Source: Azoarcus sp.
GTDB lineage: Bacteria > Pseudomonadota > Gammaproteobacteria > Burkholderiales > Rhodocyclaceae
Length of the DNA: 13,014 nt
Direction: 5' to 3'
Assembly: GCA_023230755.1 (NCBI GenBank)
Contig: JALNWS010000122.1
Span: forward strand, 1 to 13,014
A program made the translations under genes and the position numbers. The number at the start of each line of letters is the position of its first letter. Positions within the stretch are counted from its first letter, which is position 1. Positions 5,221 to 12,288 of this stretch are shown here, piece after piece. The notes beneath the pieces are model-generated. The model had not been told where the DNA came from and searched no databases. It worked only from the letters and a program-made list of their open reading frames with translations.

Positions 5221-7431
5221 TTACTTCAGGTCAAAGCGGTCGAGGTTCATGACCTTGGTCCATGCGGCTGCGAAGTCGCGCACGAACTTCTCTTTCGCGT
5301 CTTCCTGCGCATAGACTTCGGCCAGCGCACGCAACTGCGAGTTGGAGCCGAAGATCAGATCCACGCGCGTGCCGGTCCATTTGACCGCGCCGGTTTTACG
5401 GTCGCGTCCCTCGAACTTCTCCCCACTCTCGGAGGTCGGCTTCCAGGTCGTGCCCATGTCGAGCAGATTCACGAAGAAGTCATTGCTCAGGGTCTGGGCT
5501 CGCGTGGTGAACACCCCGTCTGCAACGCCCCCTGTGTTGGCCCCCAGCACGCGCAGGCCGCCGACGAGTACCGTCATCTCGGGTGCGCTCAGCTTGAGCA
5601 ACTGAGCCTTGTCTACCAGCATGGCCTCGGGGGGTACGGTGTAGTTCGCCTTCCGGTAGTTGCGGAAGCCATCGGCTTCCGGCTCCATCACCGCGAACGA
5701 TTCCACGTCGGTCTGCGCCTGCGATGCGTCGGTGCGCCCCGGTGTGAAAGGCAGGGCTATCGCATGACCGCCGGCCTTGGCTGCGGCTTCGACGGCTGCG
5801 TTGCCAGCCAGCACGATCAGGTCCGCCATCGACACTTTCTTGCCGCCGCGCTGCGCACCGTTGAACGCCTGCTGGATGCCTTCGAGCGTCGACAACACCT
5901 TGCCCAGCTGGGTGGGCTGGTTTACTTCCCAGTCCTTCTGCGGTGCCAGCCGGATGCGCGCGCCGTTGGCGCCGCCGCGCATGTCCGAGCCACGGAAGCT
6001 CGAGGCCGAGGCCCAGGCGGTGGCGACCAGTTCGGCAATCGACAGGCCCGAGCTCAACACCTTTGACTTGAGTTCGGCAATGTCTGTGGCGTCGATCAGC
6101 GGGTGGTCGACCGGCGGGATCGGGTCTTGCCAGATCAGGTCTTCGGCCGGGACTTCCGGGCCGAGATACCGCGCCTTCGGGCCCATGTCACGGTGCGTGA
6201 GCTTGAACCAGGCGCGTGCAAAGGCGTCGGCGAAGGCCTGTGGGTCCTTGTGGAAACGACGCGAAATCGGCTCGTAGATCGGATCGAGGCGCAGCGACAT
6301 GTCGGCCGTGGTCATCATCGGCGGGTGCTTCTTCGACGGATCGTGGGCGTCCGGAATCATGTGCTCCGGCTTGACGTCCTTTGCCACCCACTGGTGGGCG
6401 CCGGCCGGGCTCTTGGTGAGTTCCCACTCGTAGCCGAACAGCATGTCGAAGTAGCCGTTGTCCCATGTGGTCGGATTGGGCTTCCAGGCACCTTCGATGC
6501 CGCTGGTGGTGGTGTCGCCGCCCTTGCCGGAGCCGAACTTGTTGATCCAGCCCAGGCCCTGCTCCTCGATGGGCGCGCCTTCGGGCTCCGGGCCGATGAG
6601 GGCAGGATCGCCCGCACCGTGGGCCTTGCCGAAGGTGTGGCCACCGGCGGTGAGCGCCACCGTCTCTTCATCGTTCATCGCCATGCGGGCGAAGGTTTCG
6701 CGCACGTCGCGGCCCGAGGCCACCGGGTCGGGGTTGCCGTCCGGGCCTTCCGGGTTTACATAGATCAGGCCCATCTGCACTGCGGCCAGCGGGTTTTCCA
6801 GCTCACGGTCGCCGGAATATCGGCTGTTGGGCTTGTCGCTGGTGGCCAGCCATTCCGCCTCGGCACCCCAGTAGATGTCCTCTTCGGGCTGGAAGATGTC
6901 GGCACGGCCGCCGGCGAAACCAAAGGTCTTGAAGCCCATCGACTCCATTGCGCAGTTACCGGCCAGAACGATCAGGTCTGCCCACGAGATCTTGTTGCCG
7001 TATTTCTGCTTGAGCGGCCACAGCAGGCGGCGTGCCTTGTCCAGGTTGCCGTTGTCGGGCCAGCTGTTGACCGGGGCAAAGCGCTGGTTGCCGGTGCCGG
7101 CGCCACCACGGCCGTCCGCCGTGCGGTAGGTGCCGGCGCTGTGCCAGGCCATGCGGATGAACAGACCGCCGTAGTGGCCCCAGTCGGCGGGCCACCAATC
7201 CTGCGAGGTCGTCATCAGCGCGACCAGATCCTTCTTCAGCGCCGCGAGGTCGAGCTTCTTGAATTCTTCCGCGTAGTCGAAGTCCTCGCCCAGCGGGCTG
7301 GATGCCGGCGCGTGCTGGTGCAGGATGTTCAGGTTCAACTGGTTTGGCCACCAGTCACGATTGGAACGCGTTCCGGCCGCAGCGCTCGCGGCATGGTGTC
7401 CTGCAAAGGGGCACTGGCTTTCGTTGCTCAT
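5221..7431 (-). CDS. katG: Catalase-peroxidase KatG
   Basis: This is a full-length bifunctional heme catalase-peroxidase of 736 aa (family about 720-750). It removes H2O2 in the cytosol and can oxidise aromatic donors. The distal active site R93-x2-W96-H97 lies in FIRMAWHSAGTYR. The proximal heme ligand is H265 in TAGGHTFGKAHG. W96, Y224 (GLIYVNPEGP) and M250 (FARMAMNDEE) match the Trp-Tyr-Met cross-link needed for catalase activity. The inactive C-terminal duplicate domain is present (PQKDWEVNQP, MADLIVLAGNAAVE, LVGGLRVLG). The ATG at 7429-7431 follows CAGGAG at good spacing. No active-site residue is missing. Expression is likely peroxide-responsive: two ATAG-N7-GTAT elements lie in the spacer shared with the divergent carbonic anhydrase gene. 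A long open frame on the opposite strand (6103-7485) is a codon-bias shadow. Confidence 0.98.
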   Translation of the reverse strand: MSNESQCPFAGHHAASAAAGTRSNRDWWPNQLNLNILHQHAPASSPLGEDFDYAEEFKKLDLAALKKDLVALMTTSQDWWPADWGHYGGLFIRMAWHSAGTYRTADGRGGAGTGNQRFAPVNSWPDNGNLDKARRLLWPLKQKYGNKISWADLIVLAGNCAMESMGFKTFGFAGGRADIFQPEEDIYWGAEAEWLATSDKPNSRYSGDRELENPLAAVQMGLIYVNPEGPDGNPDPVASGRDVRETFARMAMNDEETVALTAGGHTFGKAHGAGDPALIGPEPEGAPIEEQGLGWINKFGSGKGGDTTTSGIEGAWKPNPTTWDNGYFDMLFGYEWELTKSPAGAHQWVAKDVKPEHMIPDAHDPSKKHPPMMTTADMSLRLDPIYEPISRRFHKDPQAFADAFARAWFKLTHRDMGPKARYLGPEVPAEDLIWQDPIPPVDHPLIDATDIAELKSKVLSSGLSIAELVATAWASASSFRGSDMRGGANGARIRLAPQKDWEVNQPTQLGKVLSTLEGIQQAFNGAQRGGKKVSMADLIVLAGNAAVEAAAKAGGHAIALPFTPGRTDASQAQTDVESFAVMEPEADGFRNYRKANYTVPPEAMLVDKAQLLKLSAPEMTVLVGGLRVLGANTGGVADGVFTTRAQTLSNDFFVNLLDMGTTWKPTSESGEKFEGRDRKTGAVKWTGTRVDLIFGSNSQLRALAEVYAQEDAKEKFVRDFAAAWTKVMNLDRFDLK

Positions 7432-7693
7432 GCTTGTCTCCTGGTGTTTGTCTTGGTGTTGGTGTGGGCCATGTACTCACCATAGCGCCGCTGTATGGCC
7501 ATTCCTAAGCAATTAAATTCATTGTCCACATAGGCACCCTGTATCGATGCAAAATCATGAATTCCCATTTGCTATCGATAGACGATTGAACGCAGAACCG
7601 AATCTGCTTTCCGCTTGTCACACGGTGGTTGCGGACAATCCGCAGTCGCGATCCTCTTCAACCCCTTCAAGCAAATACTTTTTGAGCACCAGC
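7432..7693. promoter_or_regulatory. Divergent katG / carbonic anhydrase control region
   Basis: This 262-bp spacer is richer in AT than its neighbours. It holds two similar elements, ATAG-N7-GTAT at 7482-7496 and at 7530-7544, each matching seven of eight bases of the ATAG-N7-CTAT half-site of OxyR. On the katG strand they read ATACAGCGGCGCTATGG and ATACAGGGTGCCTATGT. A 10-bp palindrome CTATCGATAG lies at 7572-7581. I could not pick out convincing -35/-10 pairs. The reading frame of the carbonic anhydrase extends back to 7547 through this region but shows no family similarity there. Confidence 0.45.
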
Positions 7694-8335
7694 ATGCAGA
7701 AGATCATTGATGGTTTCCTGAAGTTTCAGACAGAAGTCTTTCCGCAGCGGTCGGCGCTGTTCAAGGAGCTGGCCGGGCAGCAGAGCCCGAAAGTGCTGTT
7801 CGTGACCTGTTCCGACAGCCGGGTGGTGCCGGAACTCCTGACCCAGCAGGAGCCGGGCGATTTGTTCGTGATCCGTAATGCGGGAAACATCGTGCCATCC
7901 TATGGCCCGGAACCTGGCGGGGTGTCGGCAACCGTCGAGTACGCGGTTTCCGTGTTGCAGGTGACAGATATCGTGATCTGCGGGCATTCGAACTGTGGCG
8001 CGATGGAGGCCATTTCCAGTTGCCAGTGTCTCGATCATCTGCCAGCTGTGGCGCATTGGTTGCGTTACGCCGATGTGGCGAAGGCCATCGTGAACGCGCG
8101 TGATTATCCGACCCGGCAAGCGCGCACGGACGATCTGGTCCGCGAGAACGTGATTGCCCAGCTCTCGAACATTCGCACGCATCCGGCGGTTGCCTTGGCC
8201 CTTGCACAGCGCAAGCTGAGTTTGCACGGATGGGTCTACGACATCGAAAACGGCCTGGTTAATGCGCTCGATGGCAAAACGTCCACATTCGTGCCGCTGT
8301 CGAGCCATACGGACGTCAGCGCGACCCAGTTGTAA
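7694..8335 (+). CDS. cynT: Beta-class carbonic anhydrase (CynT-like)
   Basis: This 213-aa enzyme interconverts CO2 and bicarbonate in the cytosol with a zinc ion. The beta-class motifs are complete: C39-x-D41-x-R43 (TCSDSR) and H98-x2-C101 (GHSNCGAM), giving the Cys-His-Cys zinc site and the Asp-Arg dyad. It follows E. coli CynT very closely (IIDGFLKFQ, QEPGDLFVIRNAGNIVPSYG, PEPGGVSATVEYAV, HWLRYAD, VRENVIAQL, LHGWVYDIE). The Met at 7694 matches the CynT N-terminus, so the 49 extra codons back to 7547 are probably not translated; the Shine-Dalgarno sequence is weak (GAGC). In E. coli, cynT sits with the cyanase gene cynS, but no cyanase or CynR is seen here. Its role is probably bicarbonate supply or pH/CO2 balance rather than cyanate use. 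It is divergent from katG, so co-regulation is possible. Confidence 0.93.
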   Translation: MQKIIDGFLKFQTEVFPQRSALFKELAGQQSPKVLFVTCSDSRVVPELLTQQEPGDLFVIRNAGNIVPSYGPEPGGVSATVEYAVSVLQVTDIVICGHSNCGAMEAISSCQCLDHLPAVAHWLRYADVAKAIVNARDYPTRQARTDDLVRENVIAQLSNIRTHPAVALALAQRKLSLHGWVYDIENGLVNALDGKTSTFVPLSSHTDVSATQL

Positions 8336-8349
8336 GTTTTTTGCCGGGG

Positions 8350-8493
8350 TCAGGGGGGAAGCCCGCCGCCTTCGTTGATGCGGATCACCCCCCTGCGGAT
8401 GTCTTCGCAGATCGGCAGTGCGGCCGGAATCTGCCCTCGATCGTTGCACACCCTCACCACGTCGCCAGCGGACAGACCACGTGCCCGTGCATC
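8350..8493 (-). pseudogene. Remnant of a molybdopterin oxidoreductase C-terminus
   Basis: On the minus strand, 47 codons read DARARGLSAGDVVRVCNDRG, QIPAALPICEDIRRGVIRIN and EGGGLPP, then a stop. This matches the molybdopterin-dinucleotide-binding domain at the end of DMSO/TMAO/biotin-sulfoxide reductase-type enzymes: 'DAxARGLxxGDxVRVxNDRGQIxAxxxxxxDIRPGVVRIxEGGWYDP'. Only this last segment is recognisable. Upstream the similarity stops, at about 8500, with no long frame continuing it. The expected ending GGWYDP is replaced by GGGLPP and a stop. There is no start codon context and no rest of the enzyme, so it is a decayed fragment, probably of an ancestral or transferred torA/bisC/dmsA-like gene. 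It is adjacent to the AT-rich, palindrome-bearing segment. Confidence 0.7.
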
Positions 8494-8616
8494 CCCGGAA
8501 CACCATCCGTTCGCTGTTCTGGGCGAGGCTCTTTCTGGCGGTGTATTGGCCATACACCTCGATCGGGCAGGACGATCGGACTTCGGCTGATTATATTGAT
8601 TTGACGAATACTGAAG

Positions 8617-8628
8617 CCAGTTAACTGG
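8617..8628. promoter_or_regulatory. 12-bp palindrome followed by T6
   Basis: CCAGTTAACTGG is perfectly palindromic and is followed by GG and six T (8631-8636). It could be a weak Rho-independent terminator (4-bp stem, TTAA loop) or an operator. It contains T-N7-A symmetry and sits seven bases before the 20-bp palindrome. The larger gap 8336-8699 holds nothing else I can call apart from the molybdoenzyme remnant. Confidence 0.4.
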
Positions 8629-8635
8629 GGTTTTT

Positions 8636-8655
8636 TATCGTTTATATAAACGATA
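8636..8655. promoter_or_regulatory. 20-bp perfect palindrome, likely operator
   Basis: TATCGTTTATATAAACGATA is a perfect 20-bp inverted repeat centred 54 bp before the start of the MDR dehydrogenase gene at 8700. It includes TATATAA at its centre, so it may overlap a -10 region. Size, symmetry and place are typical of a TetR/MarR/GntR-type repressor operator. No such repressor is encoded in this window; the only regulator nearby is the LysR gene at 9901. It lies in an AT-rich stretch (about 8590-8690) that contrasts with the GC-rich surroundings. Confidence 0.6.
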
Positions 8656-8699
8656 TCTTGCATGCACTACCTAATCAGAAAAGCCCCAGGAGTGTTTCG

Positions 8700-9686
8700 A
8701 TGAAAGCGATGGTCCTCAATGAATATGGCGCCAGTTCCGAATTCCAGGCCGCAGACCTGCCCCAGCCCGCAGTAGCGGCCGGTCATGTGGTCGTGCGTGT
8801 TGCTGCTACCAGCGTGAACACGGTCGACACCATGATCCGGCAGATGGGCAAGGATCTGCCGCTCTCACCGGAGCTTCCCGCCGTGCTCGGGATGGATTTC
8901 GCCGGCACCGTCGAAGCGGTGGGCGAAGGCGTCTCCGGCTTCGTGCCGGGTGATGAGGTGTACGGTTGCGCCGGCGGGCTCGCCGATCTGCAAGGCGCGC
9001 TCGCCGAATACATGCTGGCCGACGCCAGGCTGATCGCCCACAAGCCGACGACCATTTCGATGCGCGAAGCGGCCGCGTTGCCGCTGGTCGGCATCACCGC
9101 TTATGAAGGCCTGCAGCGCGCGGGCGCCCAGGCGGGACAGAAAGTGCTGGTTCATGGCGGCACGGGGGGTGTGGGGCACCTTGCGGTGCAGCTGGCCAAG
9201 CACCTTGGCGCAGACGTCTATGCCACCTGCGGCGGTCAGAAGCAGGCGGAGATCATTCAAGGCTATGGCGCCACCGCCATCGACTACAGGACCGAGAAGG
9301 TCGCAGACTACGTCGCAAAACATACCGCCGGCGCAGGCTTCGACGTGGTGTTCGACACCGTTGGCGGCGCCAACATGAGCAACTCCTTTGAAGCTGCCGC
9401 ACTGAATGCGCAAATCGCCAGTACGGTCGCCCTGGTGGAGCTGGATCTCTCGCCTGCGCACTTCAAGGGGCTGTCGCTGCACGTCGTGTTCATGCTCATC
9501 CCGATGCTGTACAAGCACAAGCGCGAACAGCACGGCGCGATTCTGGCAAAGCTGGCCGAGATCGTGGACGCGGGCGCAGTCAGGCCCTTGCTGGATGACA
9601 CCCGCTTTGGCCTCGACGACGTCGGCAAGGCATACGCCCGTCTGAGCAGCGGACAGGCTATCGGCAAGGTGGTGGTTGAAGTCTGA
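8700..9686 (+). CDS. MDR-family NADPH:quinone oxidoreductase / zinc-independent alcohol dehydrogenase
   Basis: The 328-aa protein has the medium-chain dehydrogenase/reductase layout. A GroES-like domain spans about 1-125 (MKAMVLNEYG, VLGMDFAGTVEAVGEGV, FVPGDEVYG) and a Rossmann domain follows, with VLVHGGTGGVGHLAVQLAKHL at 149-169 as the NADP-binding loop. The Cys/His set that binds zinc in alcohol dehydrogenases is absent, so it belongs to the zinc-free quinone oxidoreductase (zeta-crystallin) branch. It likely reduces quinones or alpha,beta-unsaturated carbonyls with NADPH in the cytosol. The ATG at 8700 follows AGGAG at seven bases and the conserved N-terminus begins there; the frame back to 8658 runs into promoter DNA. 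It stands alone between the palindrome region and a terminator, so it is probably monocistronic. The physiological substrate cannot be read from sequence. Confidence 0.9.
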   Translation: MKAMVLNEYGASSEFQAADLPQPAVAAGHVVVRVAATSVNTVDTMIRQMGKDLPLSPELPAVLGMDFAGTVEAVGEGVSGFVPGDEVYGCAGGLADLQGALAEYMLADARLIAHKPTTISMREAAALPLVGITAYEGLQRAGAQAGQKVLVHGGTGGVGHLAVQLAKHLGADVYATCGGQKQAEIIQGYGATAIDYRTEKVADYVAKHTAGAGFDVVFDTVGGANMSNSFEAAALNAQIASTVALVELDLSPAHFKGLSLHVVFMLIPMLYKHKREQHGAILAKLAEIVDAGAVRPLLDDTRFGLDDVGKAYARLSSGQAIGKVVVEV

Positions 9687-9802
9687 GCATGAACGGCCAC
9701 GTCGACTGACGGGACGCCCCATCTGGTGACTTGCGGTGGGGGGACGAAAGCGACGTCGCTGTCGCGACAAGCGTGCCTGCCATTGCCGTTGACTGCTTGA
9801 AG

Positions 9803-9840
9803 AACCCGGGACAAGGCCTCCGCCATGACCCGGGTTTTCT
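9803..9840 (+). terminator. Rho-independent terminator after the MDR gene
   Basis: AACCCGGG (9803-9810) pairs with CCCGGGTT (9829-9836) to give an 8-bp stem, followed by TTCT so that the 3' side reads GGGTTTTCT. The 18-base loop (9811-9828) can pair further inside (GGC/GCC). It lies about 115 bp after the MDR stop and 60 bp before the LysR gene, separating the two transcripts. Confidence 0.65.
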
Positions 9841-9900
9841 CCATCTGAAGAGCGAAACACTAGAATGGGCGGCTCAGATCACGCATCTTCAGGATTCCCA

Positions 9901-10788
9901 ATGCGGCTCGACCCGGTTTCACTCAAGCTTTTTGTCAGCATCGTCGAAACCGGCACCATCTCCGCCGCAGCCGAACGCGAGCATGTAGCCGCGTCGGCGG
10001 TGAGCCGGCGCATCAGCGATCTCGAGACGACGCTCAAGACGACGCTGCTGCGACGGACCAACAAAGGCGTGGAGCCGACCGCCGCCGGACTTGCGCTGCT
10101 CAACCTCGCACGCGGCGTACTCCACAGCCTCGATGAAATCGCCGCGCAGATGGCCGAATACTCGACCGGTGTACGCGGGCAGGTGCGTGTTGCCGCGAAC
10201 CTGTCGGCAATCACGCAGTTCCTGCCCAGTGAGATCAAGCAGTTCCTCGGACTGCACCCGCAGGTCCAGATTCACCTTGAAGAGCTGATCAGCACAACGG
10301 TCACCAAGGCGGTGGCCGAGAATCAGGCCGATATCGGCATCTTCGCGAACGTGCCGTTCGGGCAGGAGGTCGAGACCTATCGTTACCACAGGGATCACCT
10401 CGTCCTGATCACGCCGCGTGACCATCCGCTGGCCGTGCGCGAGCAGGTGAATTTTATCGAGGCGCTGGACTATGAGTTCGTGGGCCTGCATGTCGGCAGT
10501 GCGATCAACCTGCAGCTGGTCAAGGCCGCGACCGACCTCGATCGTACGGTACGCATGCGCATTCAGGTGACAAGCTACGAGGCGCTGTGCCTGATGGTTG
10601 AAACCGGTCTCGGCATCGGCGTCCTCCCCGAAGCCGTCGCGCGGCGCTACCTCGGCACGCTGGACATCGCCCAGCTGCGTCTGGACGAGCCGTGGGCCGA
10701 GCGCGAGCTCAAGCTGTGCGTTCGTTCATACGCTGCGCTCCCGGTCGCGGCGCGCTTGTTGCTGGACCACCTGCGTCACGGTGACTGA
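9901..10788 (+). CDS. LysR-type transcriptional regulator
   Basis: This 295-aa protein has typical LysR length. The N-terminal winged HTH spans about 4-62 (LKLFVSIVETGTISAAAERE, then VAASAVSRRISDLETTLKTT and RTNKGVEPTAAG). A linker helix and the two-lobed effector domain follow from about 92 (GQVRVAANLSAITQFLPSEI ... IGIFANVP ... VTSYEALCLMVETGLGIGVL). The ATG at 9901 follows AGGA, and the product starts with the usual MRLDPVSLKLF; the 12 extra in-frame codons upstream are not needed. It binds DNA as a dimer or tetramer and responds to a small acid or CoA-linked metabolite that cannot be named. Unlike most LysR genes it is co-oriented with its likely target, the CoA-transferase/lyase operon 249 bp downstream; a T-N11-A site lies in that gap. 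The MDR gene upstream is a second possible target. Confidence 0.93.
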   Translation: MRLDPVSLKLFVSIVETGTISAAAEREHVAASAVSRRISDLETTLKTTLLRRTNKGVEPTAAGLALLNLARGVLHSLDEIAAQMAEYSTGVRGQVRVAANLSAITQFLPSEIKQFLGLHPQVQIHLEELISTTVTKAVAENQADIGIFANVPFGQEVETYRYHRDHLVLITPRDHPLAVREQVNFIEALDYEFVGLHVGSAINLQLVKAATDLDRTVRMRIQVTSYEALCLMVETGLGIGVLPEAVARRYLGTLDIAQLRLDEPWAERELKLCVRSYAALPVAARLLLDHLRHGD

Positions 10789-10869
10789 GGGTTGTCCGGC
10801 CCCGTCGGCCTGGATTGCCGCAGGGTTTGCAGTTCCATCCGTGCTGCTGCGGTTATCGCATTCCGGCAA

Positions 10870-10920
10870 TTGTGCAGCGCAATATATAGAGATTGTGTCT
10901 TGTCATCGCGGTTTGCGATG
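10870..10920. promoter_or_regulatory. Candidate LysR box and inverted repeat before the CoA-transferase gene
   Basis: TTGTGC-A-GCGCAA (10870-10882) is a T-N11-A element with near-perfect dyad symmetry (one mismatch), the form recognised by LysR-type regulators. CATCGC-GGTTT-GCGATG (10904-10920) is a second, perfect 6-bp inverted repeat 21 bases later. Both lie 118-168 bp before the chosen start at 11038 in an AT-richer gap (10789-11037), the only control region for the downstream operon. Confidence 0.4.
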
Positions 10921-11037
10921 GCAGGCTCGCAAAATATCGATTTTCATACCGTCCCATCTTCGTCACTATCGCGCCCCGAAACGGACAGATCGCGCACGAC
11001 TGTCCGACCTCAACCGATGCGAAAGGACGGACGCGAG

Positions 11038-12276
11038 ATGGCAAGCCCCACCCCCAACGAGCACGCTGACAGTTCCACCAAGGACCAGCCACAGCCGCTT
11101 GCTGGCGTCAGGGTCCTCGAGCTCGGCACGCTGATCGCCGGTCCCTATGCTGCGAGCCTGCTCGCGCAGTTCGGTGCCGAGGTCATCAAGGTCGAGTCGC
11201 CCGCTGGCGGCGATCCGCTGCGCAGCTGGCGCAAGCTGCACAAGGGAACGTCCTACTGGTGGTATTCGCAGAGCCGCAACAAGAAGTCGGTCACGCTGAA
11301 CCTGAAGTCGCCACGTGCGCAGGAGATCGTCAGGGATCTGGTCAGGAACACCGACATCGTCATCGAGAACTTCCGCCCCGGTGCGCTCGAAGCCTGGGGG
11401 CTCGGCTGGGACGCGCTGTCGAAGATCAACCCGAAACTCGTGATGGTGCGCGTTTCCGGCTACGGGCAGACGGGGCCGTACAAGGATCGCCCCGGCTTTG
11501 CCGCAATCGCCGAGTCGATGGGCGGGCTGCGCAACCTCGCCGGCTACCCGGACCGTCCGCCGGTGCGCGTCGGCGTGAGCCTGGGTGACACCCTCGCATC
11601 GCTCTACGGCACCATCGGCGCCTTGCTCGCGCTGCATCACATCAACGTGAACAAGGGCGAGGGCCAGTACATCGACGTCGCGCTGTACGAAGCGGTGTTC
11701 GGCATCATGGAAAGCCTGATCCCCGAATACGCCGCCCTTGGCCACATCCGCGAACGCACCGGCGCGAGCCTGCCCGGCATTTCGCCGTCGAGCACCTACA
11801 TCTGCAAGGACGGGCGCTACGTCATCATCGCCGGTAACAGCGACAGCATCTTCCGCCGCCTGATGGTCGCGATCGGGCGCAGCGATCTGGCCGAGGACAA
11901 GGAGCTGGCCCGCAATGACGGCCGGGTCAGGCACAACGGCATGCTCGACGCCGCGATCACCGCCTGGACTTCGCAGCGTGAGCTGGAGGAGGTGCTCGGC
12001 GCACTCGAGGCCGCCGAGGTGCCGAGCGGTCGCATCTACACCGCCGCCGATATCCACGAAGACCCCCACTACGCCGCGCGCGAAATGATCGGCCGTTACG
12101 AGATGCCGGACGGCGAGCCGATCGAGCTGCCGGGCATCGTGCCCAAGCTCTCGGCAACGCCGGGCAAGACGCGCTGGCTCGGCCCCGCACTTGGCGAGCA
12201 CACCGCCGAAGTGCTCGCAGGCCTGGGCATCGACACTACCGAGTTGGCGGCGCTGCAAGCCGACGGCGTGATCTGA
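11038..12276 (+). CDS. CaiB/BaiF family III CoA-transferase
   Basis: This 412-aa protein has normal length for family III CoA-transferases (about 390-430). Landmarks in order are PLAGVRVLELGTLIAGPYAA (20-39), GAEVIKVESPAGGDPLR (46-62), SVTLNL (84-89), VIENFRPGALEAWGLGW (108-124), VRVSGYGQTGPYKDRPGF (137-154) and GVSLGDTLASLYG (179-191), with D184 as the expected catalytic Asp that forms the acyl-enzyme anhydride. The family moves CoA from a donor thioester, often succinyl-CoA, to a carboxylic acid. The ATG at 11038 is chosen because family similarity begins soon after; an in-frame ATG at 11017 is also possible, and an A/G-rich AAAGGA lies 10 bases upstream. The lyase gene follows after 12 bp, so both are one operon. 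This suggests the CoA-transferase makes the lyase's substrate, for example an HMG- or citramalate-like acid. The open frame on the opposite strand (10966-12924) is a shadow. Confidence 0.93.
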   Translation: MASPTPNEHADSSTKDQPQPLAGVRVLELGTLIAGPYAASLLAQFGAEVIKVESPAGGDPLRSWRKLHKGTSYWWYSQSRNKKSVTLNLKSPRAQEIVRDLVRNTDIVIENFRPGALEAWGLGWDALSKINPKLVMVRVSGYGQTGPYKDRPGFAAIAESMGGLRNLAGYPDRPPVRVGVSLGDTLASLYGTIGALLALHHINVNKGEGQYIDVALYEAVFGIMESLIPEYAALGHIRERTGASLPGISPSSTYICKDGRYVIIAGNSDSIFRRLMVAIGRSDLAEDKELARNDGRVRHNGMLDAAITAWTSQRELEEVLGALEAAEVPSGRIYTAADIHEDPHYAAREMIGRYEMPDGEPIELPGIVPKLSATPGKTRWLGPALGEHTAEVLAGLGIDTTELAALQADGVI

Positions 12277-12288
12277 AGGAGTTCCACC

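Noticed and set aside
6103..7485. A 460-codon open frame on the plus strand opposite katG
   Set aside because: It lies entirely against a full-length, active-site-complete katG and shows no domain of its own.
7547..7693. N-terminal extension of the carbonic anhydrase by 49 residues
   Set aside because: The CynT family begins at the Met encoded at 7694. The extension has no family similarity, no signal-peptide character, and covers the promoter region shared with katG.
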